Shown here in pieces: positions 17,450-27,016 of a DNA stretch of 64,000 nucleotides (positions within the stretch are counted from its first letter, which is position 1; each line of letters opens with the position of its first letter). The notes beneath the pieces are model-generated. The model had not been told where the DNA came from, searched no databases, and saw only the letters and a list, made by a program, of their open reading frames with translations. The DNA is from Marinomonas communis (GTDB lineage Bacteria; Pseudomonadota; Gammaproteobacteria; Pseudomonadales; Marinomonadaceae), in the NCBI RefSeq assembly GCF_004363305.1, contig NZ_SNZA01000003.1, positions 62,001 to 126,000 on the forward strand. Reading direction: 5' to 3'. The translations under genes were made by a program, and so were the position numbers.

Positions 17450-17483
17450 GGCAAAAAAAAGCCCCAACATAGGTCGGGGCTTT
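17450..17483 (-). terminator. Terminator after glnA
   Basis: On the minus strand a GC-rich stem (AGCCCCGAC with GTTGGGGCT, one G-T pair) is followed by eight T residues and more T-rich sequence. It lies about 23 bp after the glnA stop, as in the E. coli glnA-glnL gap. Confidence 0.9.
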
Positions 17484-17505
17484 CGGTATAAAGTATTACG
17501 AGAAA

Positions 17506-18912
17506 TTATACGCTGTAGTAAAGGTCGAACTCGATTGGGTGAGTTGTCATGTTTACTAGCTCAACTTCTTGAGACTTAAGTGCGATGTAAGCGTCGATCA
17601 TGTCATCAGAGAATACGCCGCCTTCTGTTAGGAATGCGCGATCTTCGCTTAGGCAGTTAAGAGCTTCTTCAAGGCTACCTGCAACTGTAGGGATAGCCAA
17701 TGCTTCCTCAGCTGGTAGGTCGTATAGATCTTTGTCAGCTGCATCCCCTGGGTGGATCTTGTTCTTGATACCGTCGATACCAGCCATCAACATTGCTGCG
17801 AAACATAGGTATGGGTTAGCGGTTGGATCCGCGAAACGTGCTTCGATACGCTTGCCTTTAGGAGACGCAACGTATGGGATACGGATAGAAGCAGAACGGT
17901 TACGAGCAGAGTAAGCAAGCATAACTGGTGCTTCGAAACCTGGTACAAGACGCTTGTAAGAGTTAGTAGAAGCGTTTGCGAAAGCGTTGATTGCTTTAGC
18001 GTGCTTGATGATACCGCCGATGTAGTACAACGCCATTTCAGATAGGCCAGCGTACTGATCGCCTGCGAATTGGTTTTCGCCGTCTTTCCAGAAAGATTGG
18101 TGAACGTGCATACCAGAACCGTTGTCACCAACGATTGGCTTAGGCATGAAAGTAGCAGTTTTGCCGTATGCGTGAGCAACGTTGTGTACGCAGTACTTCA
18201 TTACCTGAACTTCGTCAGCTTTCTTAACTAGAGTGTTGAATTTAACACCGATTTCGTTCTGACCAGCGGTCGCAACTTCGTGGTGGTGTACTTCAACTTC
18301 TTGGCCCATTGCTTCGATAGCAGCACACATTGCAGTACGGATCTCGTGGTGAGAATCAACTGGTGGTACTGGGAAGTAGCCGCCTTTAACGCGTGGACGG
18401 TGGCCAGTGTTGCCGCCTTCGAAAGATTTGTTAGTAGACCAAGCTGCTTCTTCAGAGTTGATCTGAACGCTACAGCCAGACATGTCTGCGTGCCATTTAA
18501 CATCGTCGAAGATGAAGAATTCTGGCTCTGGACCGAAGAATGCAGTGTCACCAAGACCAGTAGACTTAAGGAACTCTTCAGCGCGAAGTGCTACAGAGCG
18601 TGGGTCGCGATCGTAACCTTGCATAGTTGCAGGCTCGATGATGTTACAACGAACGATAACAGTAGATTCTTCTGTGAATGGATCAAGAAGAGCTGTGTCG
18701 TCTTGTGGCATCATGATCATGTCTGATTCGTTGATGCCTTTCCAACCTGCAATAGAAGAACCGTCAAACATTTGACCAGTTTCGAAGAATTCTTCGTCAA
18801 CACCAGCAGCTGGGATAGTTACGTGTTGTTCTTTACCTTTGAAGTCAGTGAAACGTAGGTCAATCCACTTTACGTCGTGCTCAGCGATCAAACCAAGAGT
18901 CTTGTTTGACAT
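17506..18912 (-). CDS. glnA: Type I glutamine synthetase
   Basis: A 468-residue GSI-beta enzyme making glutamine from glutamate, ammonia and ATP as a dodecamer. Visible motifs are FDGSSIAGW, the metal and ATP block [21 protein letters not shown] and the adenylylation tyrosine in [10 protein letters not shown] (near residue 397), so GlnE control is expected. I start at the ATG at 18912 (MSNKTLGL), which has a GGAG site; an ATG 14 codons earlier gives an unusual leader. A sigma-54-type promoter and two NtrC-like sites lie upstream. ntrB and ntrC follow after a terminator. Confidence 0.98.
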   Translation of the reverse strand: MSNKTLGLIAEHDVKWIDLRFTDFKGKEQHVTIPAAGVDEEFFETGQMFDGSSIAGWKGINESDMIMMPQDDTALLDPFTEESTVIVRCNIIEPATMQGYDRDPRSVALRAEEFLKSTGLGDTAFFGPEPEFFIFDDVKWHADMSGCSVQINSEEAAWSTNKSFEGGNTGHRPRVKGGYFPVPPVDSHHEIRTAMCAAIEAMGQEVEVHHHEVATAGQNEIGVKFNTLVKKADEVQVMKYCVHNVAHAYGKTATFMPKPIVGDNGSGMHVHQSFWKDGENQFAGDQYAGLSEMALYYIGGIIKHAKAINAFANASTNSYKRLVPGFEAPVMLAYSARNRSASIRIPYVASPKGKRIEARFADPTANPYLCFAAMLMAGIDGIKNKIHPGDAADKDLYDLPAEEALAIPTVAGSLEEALNCLSEDRAFLTEGGVFSDDMIDAYIALKSQEVELVNMTTHPIEFDLYYSV

Positions 18913-18995
18913 AATTGTTCTCCAATGTTGTGTAAACGAAATTTCTTTCGGCATTCAATTCTGCTTCACAATGAAGCGTTGTTGCGGAAATACAA

Positions 18996-19012
18996 AGCAC
19001 AAGTTGTGCCAG
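18996..19012 (-). promoter_or_regulatory. Sigma-54 promoter of glnA
   Basis: On the minus strand CTGGCACAACTTGTGCT has the -24 element TGGCAC and GC at -12 with exact 10-bp spacing. It closely resembles E. coli glnAp2. The predicted start point is near 18986, about 74 bp before the ATG. Confidence 0.75.
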
Positions 19013-19117
19013 AATTTTGGGCGCACATTAAATATTAATAATATCAATGGCTTATATTTGAAGTGCAATTTTAAGGGTATCCCTTTGCACTTTATTGATC
19101 CGAAATAAAAATGCCAA

Positions 19118-19134
19118 TGAACCAATATAGTGCA
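19118..19134 (-). promoter_or_regulatory. NtrC binding site, glnA enhancer 1
   Basis: TGAACCAATATAGTGCA agrees with the 17-bp NtrC consensus at 14 positions. Its centre is near -140 from the predicted glnA start point. It also lies upstream of divergent thiI. Confidence 0.65.
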
Positions 19135-19148
19135 TATGTTCGGGTTGG

Positions 19149-19165
19149 TGTGTTTTTTTGGTGCA
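19149..19165 (-). promoter_or_regulatory. NtrC half site, glnA enhancer 2
   Basis: One half (TGGTGCA) is perfect and the other is degenerate. Its centre is 31 bp, about three helical turns, from the stronger site, the spacing used for cooperative NtrC binding at E. coli glnA. Confidence 0.45.
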
Positions 19166-19244
19166 AAGATTGGGGTTGGTTTCACTGAGATATGCTTTAT
19201 ACTGTGCGCCCTTCAAGACTGACTGTACGAAAAACATACACCCA

Positions 19245-20696
19245 ATGAAATTTATCGTTAAATTCTTTCCAGAAATCACCATAAAGAGCCGCCCTGTTCG
19301 CAAAGCATTCATCAAGCAACTTCGTCAAAATATTCGTCACGTGTTACGTGATCATGATGAAAATGTGACGGTGGCAGGTAACTGGGACTATATAGAAGTT
19401 CTTTCTGATCACGAATCTCAGCGAGACGCATTTGTTGAATCGCTGCGTAACATCGCAGGTATTGCGCATTTTCAATACGTTCGTGAGTTTCCATTGACGA
19501 CTCTAGATAGCATCGTTGATGAGGCTATGGTGTCTTACGGTGATGTGCTGAAAGATTCTGTATTTGCGGTGCGTGTGAAACGTGTCGGCCAGCATGACTT
19601 TAGTTCTGTGGAAGCGGAACGACACATTGGTGGGGCTCTTAAGGCACGCAGTGGAGCCTTAGCCGTACGCTTAAAGAATCCGGAAGTATTGGTTCCTATT
19701 GATATTCGTGATGATCGTGTGTGGATGATCGAGCAGCGTATCGAAGGTCTCGGTGGTTACCCATTAGGTTCTCAGGATGCGGTGCTGTCATTAATTTCTG
19801 GTGGTTATGATTCAACAGTCAGCTCATTTATGACCATGAGTCGCGGACTTAAAACTCACTTTTGTTTCTTTAACCTTGGGGGCGATGCGCACGAGATTGG
19901 CGTGAAGCAAGTGTCTCACTTCTTATGGGAAAAGTACGGCTCTAATTTAGGTGTGAAATTCATCACGATTCCTTTTGAAGACGTGGTGGGTGAGATCCTA
20001 AATAATGTAGATAACTCTGAGATGGGTGTTATCCTTAAGCGAATGATGTTGCGTGCAGCATCAAAAGTGATGGAAGGGGTTAGCGCTAAGGCACTGGTAA
20101 CCGGTGAAAGCATTGCTCAAGTGTCCAGCCAGACACTGGTTAACTTAAAAGTCATCGATAATGTAACGGATGATTTGGTGATTCGTCCTCTAGTAACCAT
20201 GAATAAGCAAGAGATCATCGATAAAGCCAAAGAAATCGGTACTGCGCCATTTGCGGCAAGTATGCCGGAATTTTGTGGTGTCATCTCTGTGAAGCCAACC
20301 ACACGTGCGAAAATGCACCGAGTAGAGCGTGAGGAAGCGAAGTTCAATTTCGACGTATTGGACAATGCTGTCAACAATGCTCGAGTAATGTCGATTCAAG
20401 ATGTTATTGAAGATGTGAACAAGCAGTACCAAGGTGAAGTACCCGTTGTTCGCATGCCGGTAGGCGATGAAATCATTATTGATATTCGCCACCCAGATGA
20501 AGTTGAGCGCAACCCAGTTAAGGTATCAGGGCGTCCAGTCCTTAATGTGCCGTTCTTTACTCTAAGCACCAAGTGGTCGACGCTAGACCAAGATGCGACT
20601 TACCTACTGTATTGTGGCAAAGGCGTGATGAGTCGCATTCACGCATCGCACCTGCTGTCTAAAGGCAATGAAAACGTAGGTGTGTATTTGCCATAA
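19245..20696 (+). CDS. thiI: tRNA uracil-4 sulfurtransferase ThiI (with rhodanese domain)
   Basis: A 483-residue enzyme that makes 4-thiouridine at tRNA position 8 and, in gammaproteobacteria, passes sulfur to thiazole synthesis. An N-terminal ferredoxin-like region and THUMP domain (about 1-165) precede the PP-loop ATP motif SLISGGYDSTVSS (near 180) and a C-terminal rhodanese domain (about 385-483). Both expected redox cysteines are present: Cys in MPEFCGVIS and the rhodanese Cys in LLYCGKGVMS. The frame can be extended upstream to 19158, but MKFIVKFFPEITIKS at 19245 is the family's normal start. The gene is divergent from glnA. Confidence 0.96.
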   Translation: MKFIVKFFPEITIKSRPVRKAFIKQLRQNIRHVLRDHDENVTVAGNWDYIEVLSDHESQRDAFVESLRNIAGIAHFQYVREFPLTTLDSIVDEAMVSYGDVLKDSVFAVRVKRVGQHDFSSVEAERHIGGALKARSGALAVRLKNPEVLVPIDIRDDRVWMIEQRIEGLGGYPLGSQDAVLSLISGGYDSTVSSFMTMSRGLKTHFCFFNLGGDAHEIGVKQVSHFLWEKYGSNLGVKFITIPFEDVVGEILNNVDNSEMGVILKRMMLRAASKVMEGVSAKALVTGESIAQVSSQTLVNLKVIDNVTDDLVIRPLVTMNKQEIIDKAKEIGTAPFAASMPEFCGVISVKPTTRAKMHRVEREEAKFNFDVLDNAVNNARVMSIQDVIEDVNKQYQGEVPVVRMPVGDEIIIDIRHPDEVERNPVKVSGRPVLNVPFFTLSTKWSTLDQDATYLLYCGKGVMSRIHASHLLSKGNENVGVYLP

Positions 20697-20703
20697 CTCA
20701 CAT

Positions 20704-20730
20704 CACCTTGCGCTATTTTGGTGCAAGGTG
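20704..20730 (+). terminator. Hairpin after thiI
   Basis: A perfect 8-bp stem (CACCTTGC/GCAAGGTG) with an 11-nt loop lies 7 bp beyond the thiI stop. No T run follows, so termination may be partial. The rest of the gap to 20925 shows no other feature. Confidence 0.45.
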
Positions 20731-20925
20731 GCTCTCCTTGTGTAATGTACTGTAACGGCTGCACACAGACTAAGTTGTTTTCTAGCTAAATTTACATTGC
20801 CCAGCAAATCTATATACGTATGCTTTGTAAGGTAATGTGTCGATTCGGAAAACTGTGACACGCATCAATATTGAAACTCCGCAGAAATATAGACTCGATT
20901 CCTTATTACATAAGGAAGGGACTAT

Positions 20926-22512
20926 ATGACTTACACGCAACAAGGAGAAGAACGCATATTAGATAAGTCGTCTAATATACTCTCACTCACTACCTTAGAC
21001 AGTACGATTATATACGTTAACGCAGAGTTTGAATCGATCAGTGGATATGAGTCCTCTGAGCTACTGGGCAAACCACATAACATGATCCGGCACCAAGATA
21101 TGCCAAAGCTTGCGTTTGCCGATATGTGGCAGCACATACAAGGGCAGCATTCTTGGATGGGGGTGGTAAAAAACTCTTGTAAGGATGGCAGTTATTACTG
21201 GGTTGATGCTTATGCAAGCCCCGTGATCAAAGATGGCAAGGTGGTAGAATATCAATCGGTGCGACGAGCGCCGGAGCCTGAGGTAAAGCGTCGAGCTGAG
21301 GCTCTTTATCAGCAATTGAATGCATCTTCGAATCCCGAATCAAAACTCCCAACAAAACCAAAGCTCTCCTTCATGATGCGCAATACGGGGATTTTGATGT
21401 TGTTGTTTATCGCATCAAGTACAGTATCTTCGAACATCCCCAGTCCGTTCAATTGGCTCGCTAACGGTATGCTGTTCCTAGTGGCGTTAGGATTACTATG
21501 GTGGAACTACCAGCCCATAGCCCAAGCGATCCAAAAAGCTCGCGATGTAAGTGATTCAGACTTAGCGGCCTATGTTTACACCGGACGAACTGATGAGGCT
21601 GGGTTTATCCGCTTAGCTTTAGCAAAGCTTCGTGGCGAGACGGCGGCAGTAGTGGGGCGCATCAGTAATTTCTCTATTTTGCTGCGTGATAAGCAAAACC
21701 ATGTTTTTAGTCGAGTTCAATCCAGTGAGCAATCGTTGCACGAGCTGTCTTTAGATTTTCGATCAATTGAACAAGCCACGGATGAGATGGTGGCAGCGGT
21801 AGAAGAAGTCGCGCAGACAACTCAAGACGGTGCTCGTGTTACAGAGAAAGCCTTTGCAACCATATCGAATGGTCAACAGGCGATTACTTCCGCTCGTCAT
21901 GCCATGGACTCCGTTCGTGAGCATATTCGTCAAGCAAACCATGAACTTGCTCAACTGCGCAATGACAGCGAAGCCATAAGCTCTGTCGTCGAGGTTATCC
22001 AAGAGGTGGCGGAACAAACCAACTTATTGGCGCTAAATGCTGCGATCGAGGCAGCACGAGCGGGCGAGCAAGGTCGCGGCTTTGCGGTGGTCGCAGACGA
22101 GGTCAGAAGTTTGGCGACGCGAACTTATCAATCAACCGAAGACATTATTCAAGCCATTGCTCGTGTCCAAAGCGGGTCATCGTCCGCCTGTGAAAAAATG
22201 GATGCTGCTGTTGCATCGGTTGAGCGCCATTATGGTGAGTCCACAAAGGCAGATATGGCAGTGACAGAAGTAAAAGAAGGTTTAGAGCAGATTCACAACC
22301 AAGCCCAACAAACCGCCGAAGCCATGAATCAGCAAAGCGAGGTTGCTGTACAGATTAATCAGCGCATTGCTAATGCCGTAACCGTTGCTGCATGTATTGT
22401 TGAGACCTGTCGAGAAAACTCTGGGGCTTGTGATGAGCTGTATGAATTGTCGGAAAAGATGGAAAGTATTGCTCAGCAATTTTGGCGTCAGGTAACCGTT
22501 CCTAAAAACTAG
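20926..22512 (+). CDS. Aer-like PAS-containing methyl-accepting chemotaxis protein
   Basis: A 528-residue receptor. The N-terminal PAS domain (about 10-120) carries [16 protein letters not shown] and [21 protein letters not shown], closely like the FAD-binding PAS of E. coli Aer, so it probably senses redox state or oxygen. Two hydrophobic segments follow (about 150-165 and 173-192) with almost no periplasmic loop, then a short linker and the signalling domain with the CheA/CheW hairpin [21 protein letters not shown] strong AAGGAAGGG site precedes the ATG. It stands alone between thiI and typA; no other chemotaxis gene is in the window. Confidence 0.9.
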   Translation: MTYTQQGEERILDKSSNILSLTTLDSTIIYVNAEFESISGYESSELLGKPHNMIRHQDMPKLAFADMWQHIQGQHSWMGVVKNSCKDGSYYWVDAYASPVIKDGKVVEYQSVRRAPEPEVKRRAEALYQQLNASSNPESKLPTKPKLSFMMRNTGILMLLFIASSTVSSNIPSPFNWLANGMLFLVALGLLWWNYQPIAQAIQKARDVSDSDLAAYVYTGRTDEAGFIRLALAKLRGETAAVVGRISNFSILLRDKQNHVFSRVQSSEQSLHELSLDFRSIEQATDEMVAAVEEVAQTTQDGARVTEKAFATISNGQQAITSARHAMDSVREHIRQANHELAQLRNDSEAISSVVEVIQEVAEQTNLLALNAAIEAARAGEQGRGFAVVADEVRSLATRTYQSTEDIIQAIARVQSGSSSACEKMDAAVASVERHYGESTKADMAVTEVKEGLEQIHNQAQQTAEAMNQQSEVAVQINQRIANAVTVAACIVETCRENSGACDELYELSEKMESIAQQFWRQVTVPKN

Positions 22513-22566
22513 TTATGGGCAATTGCGGTAGTTGAAACGATTTGGACTTTTTTTGTATTTTTTCGG

Positions 22567-22584
22567 GAACTTCATAGGAAGTTC
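22567..22584. promoter_or_regulatory. Inverted repeat upstream of typA
   Basis: GAACTT-CATAGG-AAGTTC is a perfect 6-bp inverted repeat in the 196-bp gap before typA. It could be an operator or a short hairpin; the binding protein is unknown. Confidence 0.35.
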
Positions 22585-22708
22585 ACAAAGATAAGGGTAC
22601 AATTGCGCGAATTTTACCCCGAATGATGAATCTAGGCGGCAGTTAGCGTACCGAAGTCCCGCTTGCCGTGTTGCCTCATTCCATGTCGCTAAATGCAGAG
22701 AAATTTTA

Positions 22709-24526
22709 ATGTCTATTGATATCAGTAAGTTACGTAACGTCGCGATCATCGCGCACGTTGACCATGGTAAAACAACGCTGGTTGACCAGCTTCTTAGTCA
22801 ATCCGGTACGCTAGACCGTAAAGAAATGGGTTCCGAGCGTATCATGGACTCAAACGACCAAGAAAAAGAGCGTGGTATCACCATCTTAGCGAAAAACACC
22901 GCTATTAAATGGAATGATTACCGCATCAACATCGTGGACACACCTGGACACGCCGACTTCGGTGGTGAAGTAGAGCGTGTAATGTCGATGGTTGACTCTG
23001 TATTACTATTGGTTGACGCAGTAGATGGCCCTATGCCACAAACTCGCTTCGTAACTTCTAAAGCTTTCGAACGTGGTCTTAAGCCAATCGTTGTTATCAA
23101 CAAGATTGACCGTCCAGGTTCACGCCCTGATTGGGTAATGGATCAAGTATTTGACCTATTTGACTCTCTTGGTGCGACAGAAGAACAGTTAGATTTCCCT
23201 GTTATCTACGCGTCAGCATTGAACGGTTTGTCTGGTAACGATCCAGAAGCGTTAGAAGACAGCATGGAACCACTTTACCAAATGATCGTTGATAACGTTC
23301 CTGTGCCTGAAGTTGACCCAGAAGCACCGTTCCAAATGCAGGTATCTGCATTGGATTACGACAGCTACGTAGGTGTTATCGGTATCGGTCGTATTACACG
23401 CGGTAAACTGTCTCCAAACCAGCAAGTAGTCGTTAAATCTGCTGACGGTAAAGAGCGTAAAGGTAAAGTGCTTAACGTTAAGGGCTACCACGGTCTACAA
23501 CGTGTTGATACTGATCAAGCTGCGGCAGGTGATATCGTATGTATCACAGGTATCGATGGCCTAAGTATTTCTGACACGCTTTGTGATCCTGAGTGCGTTG
23601 AGGCATTGCCAGTACTAACGGTTGATGAGCCAACAGTAAGCATGACGTTCATGGTTAACGACTCACCATTCGCTGGTAAAGAAGGTAAGTTTGTAACGTC
23701 TCGTAACATCAAAGACCGTCTAGACCAAGAACTGATCCACAACGTAGCGCTACGTGTGGTACAAGGTGATTCTCCAGATAAATTTATCGTATCAGGCCGT
23801 GGTGAGCTTCACTTGTCGGTATTGATCGAAAACATGCGTCGTGAAGGTTTTGAGCTAGGTGTGTCTCGTCCTGAAGTAGTTCAGAAAGAGATCGACGGTG
23901 TGATTCAAGAACCATTTGAGCAAGTGGTTATCGACGTTGAAGAGCAGCACCAAGGTTCAATCATGGAAGAGCTAGGTCTGCGTAAAGCTGAGCTAACTAA
24001 CATGGAGCCAGATGGTAAAGGTCGTGTTCGCCTTGAGTTCATCGTTCCTTCTCGTGGTTTGATTGGTTTCCGTGGTCTGTTCCTAACACTGACTTCTGGT
24101 TCTGGTATCATGACAAGTGTCTTTGATCACTACGGTCCAGTGAAAGATGGCGAAGTATCTAGCCGTCAGAACGGTGTATTGATCAGTATGGTGAAAGGTA
24201 AGACATTGTCTTACGGTCTATTCAACCTTCAAGATCGTGGTCGTCTATTTAAAGGTCACGGTGAAGAAGTATACGAAGGTCAAATCATCGGTATTCACTC
24301 ACGTTCAAATGACCTAACAGTGAACCCTACTAAAGCTAAGCAGCTAACGAACGTTCGTGCCTCCGGTACAGACGAAGCGTTGACGCTTACTCCACCAATT
24401 CGTCACACACTTGAGCAAGCGCTTGAGTTCATCGAAGATGACGAGCTAGTGGAAGTAACACCAGAAAGCATCCGTCTACGTAAGAAATTGTTGACTGAAA
24501 ACGAGCGTAAACGCGCTAGCCGCTAA
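22709..24526 (+). CDS. typA: Translational GTPase TypA/BipA
   Basis: A 605-residue ribosome-associated GTPase of the EF-G-like superfamily that helps large-subunit assembly and stress adaptation. It has the G1 motif [10 protein letters not shown], switch residues RGITI, G3 [12 protein letters not shown]4 NKIDR and G5 SAL, then domains II, III and V and the TypA-specific C-terminal domain with [18 protein letters not shown]. Length is normal. Codon use is strongly biased towards frequent codons, as in highly expressed translation genes. It is followed by a good terminator. Confidence 0.98.
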   Translation: MSIDISKLRNVAIIAHVDHGKTTLVDQLLSQSGTLDRKEMGSERIMDSNDQEKERGITILAKNTAIKWNDYRINIVDTPGHADFGGEVERVMSMVDSVLLLVDAVDGPMPQTRFVTSKAFERGLKPIVVINKIDRPGSRPDWVMDQVFDLFDSLGATEEQLDFPVIYASALNGLSGNDPEALEDSMEPLYQMIVDNVPVPEVDPEAPFQMQVSALDYDSYVGVIGIGRITRGKLSPNQQVVVKSADGKERKGKVLNVKGYHGLQRVDTDQAAAGDIVCITGIDGLSISDTLCDPECVEALPVLTVDEPTVSMTFMVNDSPFAGKEGKFVTSRNIKDRLDQELIHNVALRVVQGDSPDKFIVSGRGELHLSVLIENMRREGFELGVSRPEVVQKEIDGVIQEPFEQVVIDVEEQHQGSIMEELGLRKAELTNMEPDGKGRVRLEFIVPSRGLIGFRGLFLTLTSGSGIMTSVFDHYGPVKDGEVSSRQNGVLISMVKGKTLSYGLFNLQDRGRLFKGHGEEVYEGQIIGIHSRSNDLTVNPTKAKQLTNVRASGTDEALTLTPPIRHTLEQALEFIEDDELVEVTPESIRLRKKLLTENERKRASR

Positions 24527-24574
24527 TACGTTATCGAGCAGCAGCAAATAGACCGCAAGGTCTTGAGCGGAATG

Positions 24575-24600
24575 AAAGCGCCTTAGGGCGCTTTTATTTT
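24575..24600 (+). terminator. Terminator after typA
   Basis: The stem AAAGCGCC/GGGCGCTTT with a 3-nt loop is followed by TATTTTG, a typical rho-independent terminator about 50 bp beyond the stop codon. Confidence 0.8.
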
Positions 24601-24652
24601 GTCTGCGATTTGTGTAGAACAAAATCACTGAACACATAATAGGAGCAAATGG

Positions 24653-25087
24653 ATGAAAGTCTTAGTGCAGCGCTCTTTGGCTGCGAAAGTCGAAGTAGAT
24701 GGCGAGATCGTTGGTGCAATTGATCATGGGCAAATGGTGTTGGTTGGAATCGAGAAAGGGGATACGGAAGTTGATACCCAGCGCTTAGCGGACAAGCTTC
24801 TAAAGTATCGAATGTTCAGTGACGATGATGGCAAAATGAACCTAAATGTTCAGCAAGTAGGTGGTGGGGTTTTATTGGTCTCGCAATTCACCTTGGCTGC
24901 AGAAACCAAAAAAGGCCTGCGTCCTGGCTTCTCTACGGCTGCTATTCCAGAAGAAGGTGAGCGCTTGTTTAATGACTTCGTTGCGAAGGTGCGTGCGCAA
25001 TATGACAAAGTCGAAACAGGGCGCTTTGGTGCGGATATGAAAGTTCAGTTCACCAACGATGGCCCTGTGACCTTTATGTTGGATTAA
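24653..25087 (+). CDS. dtd: D-aminoacyl-tRNA deacylase
   Basis: A 144-residue enzyme that hydrolyses D-aminoacyl-tRNAs, proofreading chirality during translation. The active-site motif SQFTLAAETKKGLRPGF (about 78-94) and the C-terminal NDGPVTFMLD with its Gly-cisPro element are both intact. An AGGAG site lies about 8 bp before the ATG. It follows typA behind a terminator, so it likely has its own promoter. Its 3' end is directly followed by a REP cluster separating it from convergent tatC. Confidence 0.96.
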   Translation: MKVLVQRSLAAKVEVDGEIVGAIDHGQMVLVGIEKGDTEVDTQRLADKLLKYRMFSDDDGKMNLNVQQVGGGVLLVSQFTLAAETKKGLRPGFSTAAIPEEGERLFNDFVAKVRAQYDKVETGRFGADMKVQFTNDGPVTFMLD

Positions 25088-25094
25088 AGCTTTT

Positions 25095-25288
25095 GTAGGA
25101 CCGCGGTTCCCGCGGAATTTGGTATGCGTTTGCGGTGCTGTTCCCTCGCGCAGCGAGGTCCTACAAGGTGGGGATGTTTGTAGGACCTCGGTCTCCGCGG
25201 GATTTGGTTTTCGTTTGCGGTGCTGTTCCCTCGCGCAGCGAGGTCCTACAAGGCGGGGATGTTTGTTGGACCGCGGTCCCTACGGGAA
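25095..25288. repeat. REP cluster A (two paired units plus one degenerate)
   Basis: Five REP-like hairpins: GTAGGACCGCGG-type at 25095, an inverted TCCCTCGC...TCCTAC at 25142-25164, GTAGGACCTCGG-type at 25180, a second inverted copy at 25227-25249, and a decayed GTTGGACC copy at 25265-25288. They fill the gap between convergent dtd and tatC, and the last ends 3 bp from the tatC stop. They belong to the same family as the array around the RAYT gene at 51 kb. Confidence 0.85.
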
Positions 25289-25290
25289 AT

Positions 25291-26049
25291 TTAAGCCTTG
25301 CTTGCCTCTGTTTCTTCTTCGTCTTTCTCGACTGGCACGCTACGACCAGCAAGCAGACCTAACTCGAATAGCAGCCACATTGGGATGGCCAATAAGGTCT
25401 GTGAGAAGATATCTGGCGGTGTGATTAACATGCCTACTACAAAACATCCCAAAAACACGTAAGGGCGCTTTTTCGATAATCCCGCTACGGTGGTGACGCC
25501 GGCTTTGATTAGCAGGTATGTCGCGACTGGGATTTCAAATGTCACACCAAAAGCAAAGAATAGTTTAAGCACGAAATCTAGGTAGTTATTAATGTCCGTC
25601 ATCACGGCGACCTCACCTGGGCCGACGGAGGTGAAGAAGCCAAAGATCAATGGCAAAACCACGAAGTAGGCGAAGGCAATACCGCAGTAAAACAAAATTA
25701 CACTGGAGATCAGCAGAGGTATTGCGACGGTCTTTTCTTCTTTGTACAGAGCTGGGGCGATAAACGACCAAGCCTGATACAGAATATAAGGAATGCCAAC
25801 TAACACAGCGAGAGCGAAGGTCAGTTTTAGTGGTGCTAAGAAGGGCGAAGCGACTTCCGTAGCAATCAGTGAACTGCCTTCGGGGAGCAGGGCTCTCAGG
25901 GGTTCAGAGATAAATAAGTAGAGTTCATTAGCGAAAGAGTAAAGGCCTGCAAAGATAACCAGAACAACCAATACGGACTTTAAAAGACGATTTCTTAGCT
26001 CAACTAGGTGTGTAACCAAAGGGGCTTGAGTGGATTCTTCGTGGCTCAT
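25291..26049 (-). CDS. tatC: Sec-independent protein translocase TatC
   Basis: A 252-residue inner-membrane protein with six hydrophobic segments; it recognises twin-arginine signal peptides together with TatB. The N-terminal HLVELRNRLLKSV, SFIAPALYKEEKTV and the C-terminal TPPDIFSQTLLAIPMWLLFE are diagnostic. It is the last gene of tatA-tatB-tatC on the minus strand, 20 bp after tatB. Its 3' end abuts REP cluster A rather than a conventional terminator. Confidence 0.97.
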   Translation of the reverse strand: MSHEESTQAPLVTHLVELRNRLLKSVLVVLVIFAGLYSFANELYLFISEPLRALLPEGSSLIATEVASPFLAPLKLTFALAVLVGIPYILYQAWSFIAPALYKEEKTVAIPLLISSVILFYCGIAFAYFVVLPLIFGFFTSVGPGEVAVMTDINNYLDFVLKLFFAFGVTFEIPVATYLLIKAGVTTVAGLSKKRPYVFLGCFVVGMLITPPDIFSQTLLAIPMWLLFELGLLAGRSVPVEKDEEETEASKA

Positions 26050-26069
26050 TTGGGGGTTCCCAATGTAAA

Positions 26070-26441
26070 CTAAGCGCGAGACTGAGTCTCGTCCATTGAT
26101 TTAGCAGTCGTTGCTGGCTCTTTCTCGGAAGTCTGAACGTTCTCAGGAGAAACTTCAGATACCGCCGAAGCAGTTGCTTTGGCTGGTGAGGGTGCTTCAA
26201 CATCCTGCTCAAACTTGGCCGTTTCACGCATAATTCGTTCGTTAGTTTCTTTGATAGAGCGCTGCAGCTCTTCTTGATCCAATTGGGCATTGATTTCTCG
26301 TTGCACAGATTGGATGCTACGACGAATTTTACGGATCCATAACCCGGCTGTTTTCGCTGCAACAGGTAATCGTTCTGGACCCAGAATCAATAACCCGACA
26401 ACGAAAACAACCAGTAATTCTGAAAAGCCGATGTCGAACAC
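26070..26441 (-). CDS. tatB: Sec-independent protein translocase TatB
   Basis: A 123-residue membrane protein: one N-terminal transmembrane helix (FDIGFSELLVVFVVGLLILG) with the conserved glutamate, the hinge PERLPVAAKTAG, then an amphipathic helix and a long charged, Ala/Glu/Thr-rich tail. TatB forms the receptor complex with TatC. The start codon is GTG, only 3 nt after the tatA stop, which suggests translational coupling. Confidence 0.94.
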   Translation of the reverse strand: MFDIGFSELLVVFVVGLLILGPERLPVAAKTAGLWIRKIRRSIQSVQREINAQLDQEELQRSIKETNERIMRETAKFEQDVEAPSPAKATASAVSEVSPENVQTSEKEPATTAKSMDETQSRA

Positions 26442-26444
26442 AGA

Positions 26445-26657
26445 TTAAGCGCTCTTATCGTCTTGTTTCTTGTCGTCTTGGATAGCCTTTGCTTGGGTTT
26501 GGCCATCCTTTTGCTCTTCGTCGTTGTTAACGGCTTCTTTAAAGCCTTTAACAGCGCCGCCTAGATCAGATCCTAAGCCTTTTAGTTTCTTAGTACCAAA
26601 GATCAAAATCAGGATTGCTAGGACGATTAATAATTGCCAAATACTGATGCCACCCAT
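26445..26657 (-). CDS. tatA: Sec-independent protein translocase TatA
   Basis: A 70-residue pore-forming subunit with a single N-terminal helix ([18 protein letters not shown]), the conserved FGTKKL hinge, the amphipathic helix [16 protein letters not shown] and a charged tail. TatA oligomerises on TatBC to let folded proteins cross the inner membrane. AGGAG precedes the ATG. It starts 10 bp after the hisE stop in a hisE-tatABC run. Confidence 0.96.
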   Translation of the reverse strand: MGGISIWQLLIVLAILILIFGTKKLKGLGSDLGGAVKGFKEAVNNDEEQKDGQTQAKAIQDDKKQDDKSA

Positions 26658-26667
26658 AGTGGAACTC

Positions 26668-27000
26668 CTACTTCGTACGGTTGGCTTTTTCTTCTAAGCC
26701 AGACAAGTTAAAACGGCGTGCCAGCTCATCTAAAATATCTTGAGGTTCAAGTTCCAGATGAGACAGCATCACAAGTGTATGGAACCAAAGGTCTGCGGTT
26801 TCGTAGATAACGTCTTTTTTATCCCCAGTTGCCTGCGCATCTTTGGCGGCAAGGATAGTTTCGACACTTTCTTCGCCCACTTTCTCAAGGATTTTATTCA
26901 GTCCTTTTGCATGTAGGCTAGCGACGTAAGACGAGTCAGCAGAGGCAGACTTTCGTTCTTCTAACGTAGTGGCAAGTTCGGCCAAAACATCAATTTTCAT
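26668..27000 (-). CDS. hisE: Phosphoribosyl-ATP pyrophosphatase HisE
   Basis: A 110-residue single-domain MazG-like enzyme that hydrolyses phosphoribosyl-ATP to phosphoribosyl-AMP, the second step of histidine synthesis. The core [21 protein letters not shown] and the [14 protein letters not shown] helix are clear. In Pseudomonas hisI (cyclohydrolase) lies beside hisE; here the neighbours are ubiB and tatA and no hisI is seen, and the enzyme is not a HisIE fusion. It is probably cotranscribed with ubiE-ubiB and tatABC. Confidence 0.95.
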   Translation of the reverse strand: MKIDVLAELATTLEERKSASADSSYVASLHAKGLNKILEKVGEESVETILAAKDAQATGDKKDVIYETADLWFHTLVMLSHLELEPQDILDELARRFNLSGLEEKANRTK

Positions 27001-27016
27001 TATAATCTCTCAAATG

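Noticed and set aside
26000-26362. Overlapping minus-strand frame across tatB and tatC
   Set aside because: It lies in another frame of two well-recognised tat genes, and its translation resembles no protein.
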